Part shown: positions 35,726-43,599 of the stretch, one piece after another
How the letters are laid out: each line of letters starts with the position of its first letter
How positions within the stretch are numbered: the stretch's first letter is position 1
From: Timema cristinae
Taxonomy: Eukaryota; Arthropoda; Insecta; Phasmatodea; Timematidae
Length of the DNA stretch: 64,000 bases
Direction: 5' to 3'
Assembly (NCBI GenBank): GCA_039000515.1
Contig: JBCFYV010009882.1
Coordinates: 103,810,821 to 103,874,820 of the forward strand
Made by a program: the position numbers and the translations under genes
The notes under the pieces: model-generated
The model's database searches: none
Seen by the model: only the letters and a program-made list of their open reading frames with translations
What the model was told of the DNA's origin: nothing

Positions 35726-38700
35726 GCACCGCGTCTTACTACCCATTCGGGTTATACGCACTTACGCTAATGTGTAATGGTAGGGTGATTGTGAGATGAA
35801 ATGGAGGACCTACAGTTTAACGTGGGATCCGAACCACGGTGGAGGCCTGGCATTCCACACATTCACAAGATGTCTTGTCAGAGGTGAAGGAAGGGTTTGG
35901 TAATCAGATAAATCTGTGCCGGGACCGAGGATTGAACCCCGGCCGCCAGCATAGAAGTCTGACACCTTACCCCTAGACCACCAGGTCACCCACAGCTCTG
36001 GTCTAGAAAACCGAGATTAACGGCCAGTGGACTCGATGTGCTGACCACATGACACCCTCTATCCGCTTATGTTAGCACTATCATCGTTAACGGTGGTGGC
36101 CGCCGCTCGGTCAGTCGGTAAAGCTCGCTTGCGGCCTCACACCATGGAACTAAATTCTGATAGTTTTTTTTTTCTAAATTAACAAATTATTTAATACTAT
36201 TTGTGTTTGTATGGAAAGGAATTAAGTAAAAACTATATTTAAAACAAAAAAGGCAAGTCATTAAATGACCCCCCCTTCTAGATAAATCAGCCTCAAAACG
36301 TCTAAAACCTACATGATGCAATCCAAACCCATGATGAGGTAGTACTAAAGATTTTCATTCCTCTTGAAAAATAACAAAAATTGGCTTAGTTCCTTTCTGC
36401 ACTCACTGATTCATAAATATTATGATTTGTACCTTTAAAATTGTATCAGCTTTCTTTGTCCCACCTCGCCATTCTTGGTATGCATATTGTAAGATATTTA
36501 TTTTTGGTCCCACATTGTCATTAACTGAAATTGTGTTTTCTGTTGATGGAGAAACCAAATTCAAAGGCACACTCTCATATCTTGGGGATTCAACTTCAAC
36601 CGTTGTACTTTTTTCATATAGTTTTCTGAAAATATATTATGATTGTGTCAAGCTATGATTTTTTAAAAAAAATTCAAAACAATAACGTTACCATAGTTAT
36701 TTTTAGCACAAATATAACTAAAGTTAAGACAGAAACATACACTTACCCATCTTGCAGTACATGAGGATTTGAATAAGTTGATTCATCCCAATCTAGAAAG
36801 CCAGATTCATTTGTACTTTCGTGGGTATTTACGTCCCATTCACTCAAGACAGTTGAATCAGAAGATAAAGTTGACACTGATGTTTCTAGTACAAGACTTT
36901 CAGAACCACCTGAATTGGTTTGAAAGGAGCTATAAAAAAAAGTGTAGCAGTTAGGATGTATAATTTAAATGTTTAAACAAACTATTAGATAACTCTTTTC
37001 AAAATATAATTCAATGTGTTCTATGGTGATCAAGATGTATGTTATATAAAAGGTTTTAAAACAATAAAATTCTAAATTGTATAAATAAAATCACGTATAG
37101 TTTTAATGTAACTATGTTTAATGCATGTGTCCTGAAAGGCAGGAGTAATATCTTAGCTCAGTGGTTCTAAACGTGGGCTATGCCATATTTCTAAGGGGTC
37201 ACAGGTAACACTAGTCAAGTTGGTGAGCTATGCAAACTGTTAAGTGAATGACCAAAAGTTAATTCCTAAAATAAAAATATTAACAATACAAAAAAGAGAA
37301 AAAAATAAATAAATGGTCAATACAAATATTAACACTCAATATTTTTGTTTTGGTGTGCCTTACTTAGAAGGGATATAAAGTATCGTACCTATGCCAAAAT
37401 CTTATCTGAGAATTTCAAGCATTGGTAAACAGGTATTAATGAATCAGCCCCACCTTTCCTGAACGGCAAAACACTAGCGAAATAGTTAGTTGGAAAAAAA
37501 TAATTCATTATTTCTAAGTATTTATCAGTCCTCTTATGAAATTTACCATCACCTTTTGAGTATATTTCAGTTATTCTTCAGTTCAGTATTCGGAGTGTTT
37601 GAGGAAAGATACTGACGTAGTTTTGTTGCACTCTGGGGCAGTATTGTATCATTTCTAAGTGATCAGCAGCTTGCGTAACAGATTATTGCGGTTAAGAATG
37701 ACATATTTTATCTACCGAATATACTCGATAAACTGCATTTGTTGAACAAATAGTTGCAAAGAAAATACAACAATCTTATATAACTTGCAAAGAGACTATT
37801 ACTGCTTTCCTTGGAAAACTAAAACTATTCTAAAATCATAATGGACGTCGCAAGTTAATGCAAATTCCTTCATTGGCCAATCTTGACATAAAATTTCAAG
37901 AGGATGGTATTTTTTTATGTATTGAGCATTTGAAGAATTTGTATAATGAAATGCGATTTTGGTTCAGCGACCTGCTGGATTGGCTGGTTGATCCATTTGG
38001 GGTGAATGTGATTGATGTTGACATCGCATTACAAGAATGTATCATTGAACCGCAAAGTGATATAACAGCCCAAGTTAAATTCAAAAACGATCAGCAACAT
38101 TTCTGGCTAATTGAAAATAACTATCCACAGCTTTTGAATAGGGCGAAGTAGTTTTTTTTAAATCGTATTTCCCACTTCATATCTTATTGAATCTGGATTT
38201 ATTGGAGTTATTAATCTGTTTTCAAAAGCTCATAACCGCTTTGATATTGTGAAGAGAGTTGATCTTCGATTATCTCTAACAATGCTGCGACCAGATGTAC
38301 ATCAACATGCTCCTACTCATCAGCTGCAAGGATCACACTAAATTATTATTATTAGCACCGCGTATTACTACCCGTTCGGTTTATACACACTAACGCTAGT
38401 GTGTAATGGTAGGATGATTGTGAGATGAAAATGAAGGACCTACAGTTTAACGTGGAATCCGAACCACGGTGGAGGCCTGGCATTCCCCACATTCACAAGA
38501 TATCTTGTCAGAGGTGAAGGAAGGGTTTGGTAATCAGATAAATCAGTGCCGGGACCGAGGATTGAACCCCGGACCTCCAACACTGAAGTCTGACACCTTA
38601 CCCCTAGAATGCCAGGTCACCTGATCTCACTAAACTAGAATACAGTAATAGTATTGTAATGTTAAACAATGCCAGGGGGTGGGGGCTACTTAGGTTGATG

Positions 38701-41570
38701 TAACTCAAAAGTGAGTCAGGAGAGGAAAAATTAAAAAGGTTGAGAACCGCTTAGCTGATTAAGCTATGGCCCTTTCTTCTATTCTTGCTACCTACCTTAC
38801 GGGGTAAACGGTGGCTACAGCAGAAATACAAAATGTTACAGCTGATCTAAAGTTGGTTGCCGGTATATCTATTCTATACATATACAATAAAATATAGTAT
38901 GTCATTTTAAAATAAAGAGTTTCATCTATACTATAGTTGATAAAAAATATAAGTTATACCAACCTTTCCAAAGGGCTATCTTCACAACTTCTGTTTGAAT
39001 GATGAGTAAACAAAACATCACGTGTGTATGGGACTTCATTTAAATCTAAGCTCATCATATCCTTACTGTTTGGATTGACAATATTTTCTGTAGCTCCCAA
39101 GGTGGCATCATCTACTTCTGAATATACAACCAAGCCTTCTTCATCCCATTCTAAATTCGCCATGAAATCAGCCTCTGTTGAATCAAACGTTAAGCTATTG
39201 GATGATGTTAAAGGCCACTTTGGTTTAGAGGATTTTTCCAAAGTTATTTTGTTTTCTTTTAATGGCGATTCTATAGATCCTGTTATTTCATTTTTAGAAC
39301 AATCATTCAATGGAATACATTCCTCGATATCGTTTGTATATTCAACATAGCAATCTTCAGGCACATTATTCAGAGGCACTTTTAATGGGCTGACCAAAAT
39401 CTTAGGCGAATCCCAAACAAGTGATTCTGTCGAGCCCACACTTCCTTGTTTGTGGATCGAGGTTGATAAAGAGTCTGATAAGTCTGATGAAGCACTGTTT
39501 TTAATGGTTGTAAGGCTATACAAGCCCGCAAAACAAGCACGGGCGTTTTGTTGTTTTAGCGTTTCTGTTATTTCCATGTCTTGGGGTAGGTCCTCATTTA
39601 TTCCCAAAGGTTTACGCCTTGGTGTATTAGCTTCCATAAGGCTAGACATGCCAGGGAGATTTCGATTAGATTTAATAGTCTCGATTTCTTCATCCATCTC
39701 AAGAAATTTAGAATTTAGACTATCAATTTCTTTTTGGATCTTTTCCATATTAACAATATTAGCATCAGACAAACTTTCTGGTATTGAAAAATCCAAGCTG
39801 AACTCTGACGATGCGCTATCAAATGAACCATTCCGTGTTATATGCCTAGAACAACTAAGAGAATCAAATATTTCATCACGAGCTAGTTGAGGTGGGTCAA
39901 GACTTAAACTAAAGAAGTCTTGTGTGTGTGAAATACCGGTTGACTGATTGTCAAAATACGTATCTGTTCCTGATCCATGGGAATCGAATCTTAGGTACTT
40001 TGTGTTTTCTTCTTTTCTTTTGGAAACTGGATATTTATCTTTATTGGCCGTTTTCTTAAGATGTGATTTGCTTTCAATAGTTGAAGGCCAACTAAGTCCA
40101 GCTGAAAGTACCTGTAAAAATAACAATAGGTTTATAATCATCTAGAATCTGATCTATTACACGAATGTTTGAAATGGCATTTGGCCATGTGCAGCGAGGA
40201 GTGGTCATGGAGTGGGATTCACAGCGATACAAAATACTAAGGAGATATAGTAAAAAGAAACAATGTGATTTGTTTTCAACATAGCTTTTCAGAGGAACAA
40301 ATTATCTGTAACTCAATTTACTGACCTATTGTGCTAGAACTGTCTATTCTTATTTAATGATTATTCCTGCAATGTATCATTCGATGGTGGTTTTTTAAAT
40401 AGTTTTAAAGTCATATGTTTTTCTTGTATTATATTTATTTTATTTATATACATGTGTAAAATAGCATTCCTTTTTTATTATGAGTGTTTAAATACATTTT
40501 TTGATTAATGGGGGTTCAGGGGTGGAAATAAACATTAAACTTCACCGAATATCACCTCTAGAGAAAACTTCAGGTCCAATGGAGGAAATCTTTTTATCCT
40601 TGCAACTAACTGAACTGTTGACAAATCTCCTGATTTACGTGATATGGCGCGAAGGAGGAAGGGTAAAAACTAATCTCAGCACACCCGGGTGGGATTCGAA
40701 CCTCAACAACCCTGATGTGCCTGGCATTTAGACCGCATGTCCACCGATGCAGGTTGACATGAAGTCGGCACAAATTAACGCAAATGTCAAAATGCAATTT
40801 ATTATTATTATTATTACTATTACTAGTATTACAAACTATTTAATTTATGTTACGAATTTAACATAATAAACAAATATCAAACAAGATTTTAAGTATAATT
40901 AATTAACAAATATGCTTTATAATTAAGTAAAAAATAAGTGTTTAGTTTGTAAACATGGCAAAATAAATTATCACACATAAATCTATATATTGTGTTGATC
41001 TTGAACCTTTCAATTAATATGAAATGTACCGCTTTACAATAATCACACTTCTTAATGATGCTTATTTAAATACTGAACCAGTCTTACATGATCCCGCAAC
41101 AACTGCTGGAGTTTGTCTGAGATAGAACTAGAAGTATGGGTGACATGTTTGCTTCGCTTGATTGTGTCACTCGAACTCTTATCTGGTGTTAACGTGTTCG
41201 CTCCAAAATATTTCACCTAACATAAAAATAAATTATTTACAAACTTATAATAAATATAAGTAGGCCCAAACCAAGAAAAACAAATTCACACCAATTCATT
41301 TGAATCGTTGTTATGGTTTTGTTTAGAAGATACAATTATTGTAATAATTCATTATAGATGTGAACTTCACTTGCCTCCACGTCATCTAGATCTATATTGT
41401 CGAGATCTTCTAGAAGATGTATGTCAGAAACTGCGGTGGAAATAATGCTACTTGTAGTCGGAGAATCAGGGGCGACTTAGTGGAAAAACAGTTTTGCCAA
41501 CAATGTCTGAATACCTTATAACAAACAATGCTGCCAAATCCGAGTAAAAGTATCACCCCAGTGGCTTTTG
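21406..41570 (-). CDS. OTULIN: OTULIN/FAM105-family OTU deubiquitinase, membrane-anchored form
   Basis: Eight exons on the minus strand (41375-41570, 41088-41216, 38964-40111, 36747-36929, 36433-36625, 35071-35343, 33667-33930, 21406-21579) join in phase apart from one apparent 1-base indel in the first. OTULIN cleaves Met1-linked (linear) ubiquitin chains and restrains LUBAC/NF-kB signalling. The catalytic domain is clear: [28 protein letters not shown] (active Cys), [42 protein letters not shown] and [15 protein letters not shown] (His and Asn). Before it come a hydrophobic segment ([15 protein letters not shown]), a Ser/Asp-rich linker of about 480 residues and a short coiled coil. Human OTULIN lacks the membrane segment; its paralogue OTULINL/FAM105A is membrane-associated but lacks a working site. 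The first exon with the start codon was not found. The PDZ-binding end of vertebrate OTULIN is absent. Confidence 0.88.
21610..22960. other. OTULIN intron, no feature seen
   Basis: This is A+T-rich sequence with a short GGGG-rich run at 22411-22429 and a GGTTAGG-like string near 22785. No element was identified. Confidence 0.4.
23000..24090 (+). mobile_element. Ty3/gypsy gag remnant split by a SINE
   Basis: The leader ACCGTGGCAACGAGGAGCG and [19 protein letters not shown] (from about 23022) look like the start of an arthropod gypsy gag. The frame at 23080-23340 encodes a gag core ([45 protein letters not shown]). After the SINE at 23367-23532, gag resumes ([16 protein letters not shown]). 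Zinc-knuckle-like [14 protein letters not shown] lies near 23897. Frameshifts and stops are present and no pol or LTR was recognised. It lies in the 12-kb OTULIN intron, same orientation as FZR1. Confidence 0.75.
23367..23532 (+). mobile_element. 5'-truncated SINE type C inside gypsy gag
   Basis: The insert begins inside the SINE body at TTGTGAATGTGGGGAATGCC and ends with the common tail and AATAATAATAATAAT. The target duplication TTCTAGAAAGA flanks it at about 23363 and 23536. The head is missing, as expected for target-primed reverse transcription that stopped early. Confidence 0.85.
24552..24800 (+). mobile_element. tRNA-derived SINE, type A
   Basis: The head CCCGCCTCGGTGGCGTAGTT, B box GGTTCGAATCTCGG, body and tail CCAAACAGGTAGTAAGACGC ending GTGCTAAATA are complete. 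The body includes CCTAAACGGTTTTCCACTC, which the copy at 19618 lacks. Confidence 0.9.
24800..27300. other. OTULIN intron, A+T-rich, no gene seen
   Basis: No exon was found. A short stretch near 26500-26560 hints at a LINE C-terminal motif (KWIRLVGHM) but is too weak to call. Confidence 0.4.
27580..30115 (+). mobile_element. Ty1/copia retrotransposon, degenerate and 3'-truncated
   Basis: Copia gag (27605-27970, with [20 protein letters not shown] and [15 protein letters not shown] spacing) is followed by a zinc-knuckle relic near 28265-28305 ([13 protein letters not shown]). The integrase core (28411-28660) has [12 protein letters not shown] for the second Asp and [10 protein letters not shown] for the Glu. 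Then come the integrase C-part ([13 protein letters not shown]) and the reverse transcriptase start (29240-29494, [14 protein letters not shown]). The polymerase box reads [12 protein letters not shown] near 29764, where copia has YVDD. Stops and frameshifts separate all pieces. RNase H and both LTRs were not found. Sense is opposite to the host gene OTULIN. Confidence 0.87.
30140..31700. repeat. Diverged tandem duplication with CCGTCTGTCTGT motif
   Basis: Segments 30270-30540 and 30815-31010 share ordered motifs: TCGACGT..CATGACCCCC, AAAAAGTGG, CCGTCTGTCT, TTAAGAGTAGTTT and AGATTTTCTCAAAATC. The spacing is about 540 bp. A third, weaker copy may start near 31090. Sequences with this CGTCTGTCTGT...GGGCTAAAACTT pattern are common dispersed repeats in invertebrates. 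No protein was seen. Confidence 0.55.
31812..31856 (-). mobile_element. Tail-only SINE copy
   Basis: A T run and AGCACCGTGGCTTAATACCC-GTTCAGGTTAT on the plus strand are the inverted common SINE tail without body or head. It is a second tail-only insertion, comparable with 4560-4613. Confidence 0.6.
32252..32508 (-). mobile_element. tRNA-derived SINE, type A (full length)
   Basis: A complete inverted copy ends with CCACCGAGGCGGG (head). A 14-bp target duplication TAATCTTAGTTAAA lies at 32238-32251 and 32509-32522. Confidence 0.93.
33149..33431 (-). mobile_element. tRNA-derived SINE, type C
   Basis: Inverted tail AGCACCGCGTCTTACTACCC, body GGATCCGAACCACGGTGG and head GACCGCCAGGTCACC are present. 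The target duplication ATAAGGTAT lies on both sides. Confidence 0.9.
33667..33930 (-). CDS. OTULIN: OTULIN exon, EAVKLHML helix to GGLEQ
   Basis: The acceptor is tgtttcag/ATC and the donor GAACAG/gtgaga. Eighty-eight codons include [37 protein letters not shown] and [13 protein letters not shown]. Spacing matches the middle of the human OTULIN catalytic domain. Confidence 0.93.
34085..34245. repeat. CACTATGG palindrome family, one unit
   Basis: The palindrome CACTATGGTATAGCTTATAG followed by GATAGAACCATAGTG is enclosed by GGTTTACCTTG and AAGGTAAACGAG, which are themselves inverted. Confidence 0.65.
34280..34566 (+). mobile_element. tRNA-derived SINE, type C (full length)
   Basis: The head ACCTGGTGGTCTAGGGGTAA (A box), B box GGTTCAATCCTCGGTCC, the body with a second B-box-like GGTTCGGATTCC, and the common tail ending in (TAA)n are all present. 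Confidence 0.92.
34745..34925 (-). mobile_element. LINE C-terminal fragment
   Basis: The minus strand reads [20 protein letters not shown] then [10 protein letters not shown]. This resembles the FNxLP...FKxKLKxWLL end of Jockey/CR1-type reverse transcriptases. It is short and diverged, in an OTULIN intron. Confidence 0.45.
35071..35343 (-). CDS. OTULIN: OTULIN exon, catalytic cysteine
   Basis: The acceptor is cacaacag/GGC and the donor AATTTA/gtaagt. It encodes [20 protein letters not shown] then [15 protein letters not shown] and [11 protein letters not shown]. The nucleophile Cys codon is at 35275-35277. The Asp three residues before it, in RGDNYC, and the WIKQWK-like motif match OTULIN. 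Confidence 0.95.
35530..36135 (+). mobile_element. SINE type D, interrupted by a type C SINE
   Basis: The left half has GGCTACAGATCTAGTGGTCC and GGGTTCGGTCC (B box). The right half has CAGCTCTGGTCTAGAAAACC and CTGACCACATGACACCCTC. The undisturbed copy at 44931 shows that they belong together. This type lacks the common AGTAAGACGCGG tail. Confidence 0.8.
35695..35994 (-). mobile_element. tRNA-derived SINE, type C nested in SINE type D
   Basis: An inverted full copy starts with a run of about 11 TTA/ATT units. The target duplication CAGCTCTGGT is found just before 35695 and just after 35993. It inserted into the older type D SINE. Confidence 0.92.
36433..36625 (-). CDS. OTULIN: OTULIN exon, [11 protein letters not shown] motif
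   Basis: The acceptor is tattttcag/A and the donor TTAAAG/gtacaa. It encodes [20 protein letters not shown] and [19 protein letters not shown]. The last part matches the KEWRGNTQKA segment at the start of the human OTULIN catalytic domain. It joins the next exon at GY, as in human. Confidence 0.9.
36747..36929 (-). CDS. OTULIN: OTULIN exon, acidic Ser-rich linker
   Basis: The acceptor is ttttatag/CTC and the donor GATGG/gtaagt. It encodes [34 protein letters not shown] and [18 protein letters not shown]. Two splice phases fit, but there is no homology outside this gene. Repeated WD/WDE motifs echo [10 protein letters not shown] of the preceding exon. Confidence 0.8.
37159..38752 (+). mobile_element. 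Decayed hAT transposon (ZBED5/SCAND3-like)
   Basis: The left end CAGTGGTTCTAAACG and right end GGTTGAGAACCGC match the CAGTGGTTCTCAACCT type of hAT. The flanks are TCTTAGCT (37151-37158) and a close TTAGCT after 38752. The open frame 37858-38151 ([55 protein letters not shown]) matches the C-terminal half of hAT transposases of the ZBED5/SCAND3 type. Upstream coding is lost to stops. A SINE splits its 3' part. Confidence 0.82.
38344..38628 (-). mobile_element. tRNA-derived SINE, type C nested in hAT
   Basis: An inverted full copy is flanked by GATCACACTAAA on the left and GATCTCACTAAA on the right, a 12-bp duplication with one mismatch. It inserted downstream of the hAT transposase remnant. 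Confidence 0.9.
38964..40111 (-). CDS. OTULIN: OTULIN large linker exon
   Basis: A 1148-base exon with acceptor atttttacag/GTA and donor GGAAAG/gttggt carries 382 codons of Ser-, Asp- and Glu-rich, probably disordered sequence. One segment ([20 protein letters not shown] then [10 protein letters not shown]) is a likely coiled coil. Several SLDFS/SLDLN/SPLK motifs could be phosphorylation sites. Phase 0 entry and phase 2 exit fit both neighbours. Nothing similar is present in vertebrate OTULIN, whose N-terminus is about 80 residues. The reading frame extends upstream to an in-frame Met, but that part is intronic. Confidence 0.82.
40112..41087. other. OTULIN intron with SINE fragment
   Basis: A degraded inverted SINE piece, probably type B (GGGTGGGATTCGAACCTCAA near 40687), and an (ATT)n run at 40799-40818 are the only recognisable items. 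Confidence 0.45.
41088..41216 (-). CDS. OTULIN: OTULIN exon, [15 protein letters not shown]
   Basis: The acceptor is ttatgttag/GTG and the donor GATCAT/gtaaga. Forty-three codons ([35 protein letters not shown]) have phase 0 on both sides. There is no homology I recognise; the call rests on splice fit and coding look. Confidence 0.7.
41375..41570 (-). CDS. OTULIN: OTULIN-like N-terminal exon with membrane segment
   Basis: The acceptor is tatattttcag/CA. The first part reads [18 protein letters not shown] then [15 protein letters not shown], a hydrophobic segment followed by basic residues. The second part, one frame over, reads [15 protein letters not shown] and [15 protein letters not shown]. 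The switch lies at a CCCC run around 41468-41471; one more C would join them. A 39-base intron between the two is implausible. The donor is GAG/gcaagt, a GC-AG intron. The start-codon exon upstream was not found. Confidence 0.55.
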
Positions 41571-41630
41571 CTGAAAATATAAAGGATCACATATATATAT
41601 TTTAGAGATGAAACCTGAATGAAGGACACC

Positions 41631-41993
41631 AAGGCCGTAGCCAGCCAATAATTTCAGGGGGGGGGGGGGGTTGTTTGGTGGGCTTATACGCCAATTGCCG
41701 GCAGCTATAAAAAAAATCCAAATGGAACAGTTCTAGAAGCTCTCAGAAGTGTTTTTTTTATGGTAAAGTAACCACCAAAATGCCGAAGGCTATGAAAATT
41801 TCTGAATATTTAACACCTCTAGAAGCTCTCTGGAGTGCTTTTTTTTTATTGTAACACACAACCCCTTAATTTGTATTTGTATCTTAATTTTGATATTTTT
41901 TGAACCATAAATAAAGCCATATATATTTTATTCATAAAATTTCGCGGGGGTTTGAACCTCCAAACACTCCCCTCCCCTCCCGGCTACGGCCTT
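41631..41993. mobile_element. MITE with AAGGCCGTAGCC ends
   Basis: Perfect 12-bp inverted ends AAGGCCGTAGCC are flanked by a 10-bp direct duplication GAAGGACACC (41621-41630, 41994-42003). Inside are a long G run, two diverged TCTAGAAGCTCTC blocks about 100 bp apart and the C-rich complement near the right end. There is no coding capacity. Relatives are at about 48549-49006 and 16080-16205. Confidence 0.88.
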
Positions 41994-42239
41994 GAAGGAC
42001 ACCAAACAACATTAAATTTAAATAAACTTAAAGAGTAGCTAACCTCCACATATGTGACCACGTGGTGTAACCGTTGTGTGAAACATAACTTGTATGTCAT
42101 CTTAACTCTAGTATGATCTATGACGTACCGGAGCGTCCCTTGTTCTCACTTCCGAAAACCAGGGTACAATACTTATTGCATATAGTGTTTGTTTTTAATA
42201 TTTACGATACTTGCATAAAATAACTAGCAGTTGTGAATA

Positions 42240-42500
42240 GGGCAAGTCTTTAAAAATTCCCCTCACTCACATTGCAGTTATTAAGACAGTGGAAGCGACC
42301 TTGGCCTTTTTTTTTTTTTTCCAACAAGGGAAATTTCACAAGGGGAGTGGACCCCTTTTGGACCATGGCGAGGATGCGAGAAGCCCTCGCGGAGGCCATC
42401 GGAGAACTATTCGCGACCACTCTATCGAACAGATTGGACGAACTAGTACTTCCAACTCAAACTTCCTTTATTTTTTATTCATTCTTAAAATGCTAAGTGT
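42240..42500 (+). other. GC-richer open stretch, origin unknown
   Basis: An ATG at 42365 (GGACCATGGCGAGGATGCG) opens MARMREALAEAIGELFATTL then SNRLDELVLPTQTS, preceded by a poly-T run. It could be a retroposed fragment or the start of a transposon gag. No partner sequence was found in the window. Confidence 0.25.
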
Positions 42501-42528
42501 GGAATAAATTAATCCTATTTTTTTTTAT

Positions 42529-42769
42529 GCGCAGTGTCTTACTACCCGTTCAGGCTATATGCCTGTATACTAATTACTCCAATATGTTATGGATGAGGAA
42601 GGTTGAATTTAGAGGAAGTGCACCCGCTATTACATGGAGGAGTGGCAAACCATTTAGAAAAACCAACCTAAGTGCACCAGACCAAGATTGAACCTCGATC
42701 TCCCCTTCATCGGCAGCCAGGCCAGTGTGAGAGTAGCGCCATAGACCATGCGGCCACAAAAGCGAGTCT
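42529..42769 (-). mobile_element. tRNA-derived SINE, type B
   Basis: Inverted tail AGTGTCTTACTACCCGTTCA, body, inverted B box GATTGAACCTCGATC and head CATGCGGCCAC are present. Confidence 0.82.
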
Positions 42770-42971
42770 TAATTATTATTATTATTCTAACCTTAAATTT
42801 GTAACCTTATATGAAGCTGAAACAGATCTCTGGGATTCATTTTCTGAAATTTACAAAATCATTAGATAATAGTTGGCAGAAAACAGCTTTATTGGTAGGA
42901 TCCATATTTAATTTGTTAACAAACACACAACTCCCGTCAGGAGGGATGCAGAAATTTAACTGACCATCATT

Positions 42972-43243
42972 AGGTGACCTGGCGGTCTAGGGGTTCTGTG
43001 CTTGGGTCCGGGGTTCAATCCTCGGTCCCGGCACAGATTTATCTGATTGCCAAACCCTTCCTTCACCTCTGACAAGACATCTTGTGAATGTGAGGAATGC
43101 CAGGCCTCCACCATGGTTCGGATCCCACGTTAAACTGTATGTGCTCTATTTCATCTCACAATCACCCTACCATTACACATTAGCGTAAGTGCGTATAACC
43201 CGAACGGATAGTAAGACGCGGTGCTAATAGTAATAATAACTGG
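42972..43243 (+). mobile_element. tRNA-derived SINE, type C
   Basis: Head AGGTGACCTGGCGGTCTAGG, B box GGTTCAATCCTCGGTCC, second B-box-like GGTTCGGATCCC and tail CCGAACGGATAGTAAGACGC ending in TAA units are present. The head has a short internal deletion after the A box. Confidence 0.9.
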
Positions 43244-43315
43244 CTACATTCTAGCATGTTCCTTGGCTAGCACGACTTCATGAATAGTATAAACCCCGCA
43301 TTAGTCTGGATTGTC

Positions 43316-43492
43316 GGTGCTCAAACCCCGGTTAGGTGTACAGAGGTTTTTTTCTAAATGGTTTCCCCCTCTTCCTTAATGCAGATGCAGTAACACTTAT
43401 TCTAAGACCCTACCTTCCTCTTATCTAACACATTATCGTAATTAACGTGAGCGTGTAAGCCAAATGGGTAGTAAGACGAGGTGCTAAACAAT
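43316..43492 (+). mobile_element. SINE type B, head eroded
   Basis: GCTCAAACCCCGGTTAGGTG (B box), a body with AATGGTTTCCCCCTC, and tail CAAATGGGTAGTAAGACGAG-GTGCTAA are visible. Confidence 0.7.
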
Positions 43493-43599
43493 ATAAAAAG
43501 CTGTCTAAATAATCGATGTAGCCTACACTCCATGTCCAAAGGGAACTATTATGGTACCCCATCTTAACTGCTTCACTAGATAAAGCTGTGTTTTTTGAC

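Noticed and set aside
39024..40145. Plus-strand frames up to 146 codons opposite the OTULIN linker exon
   Set aside because: They are antisense shadows; the minus frame has matching splice sites and phases.
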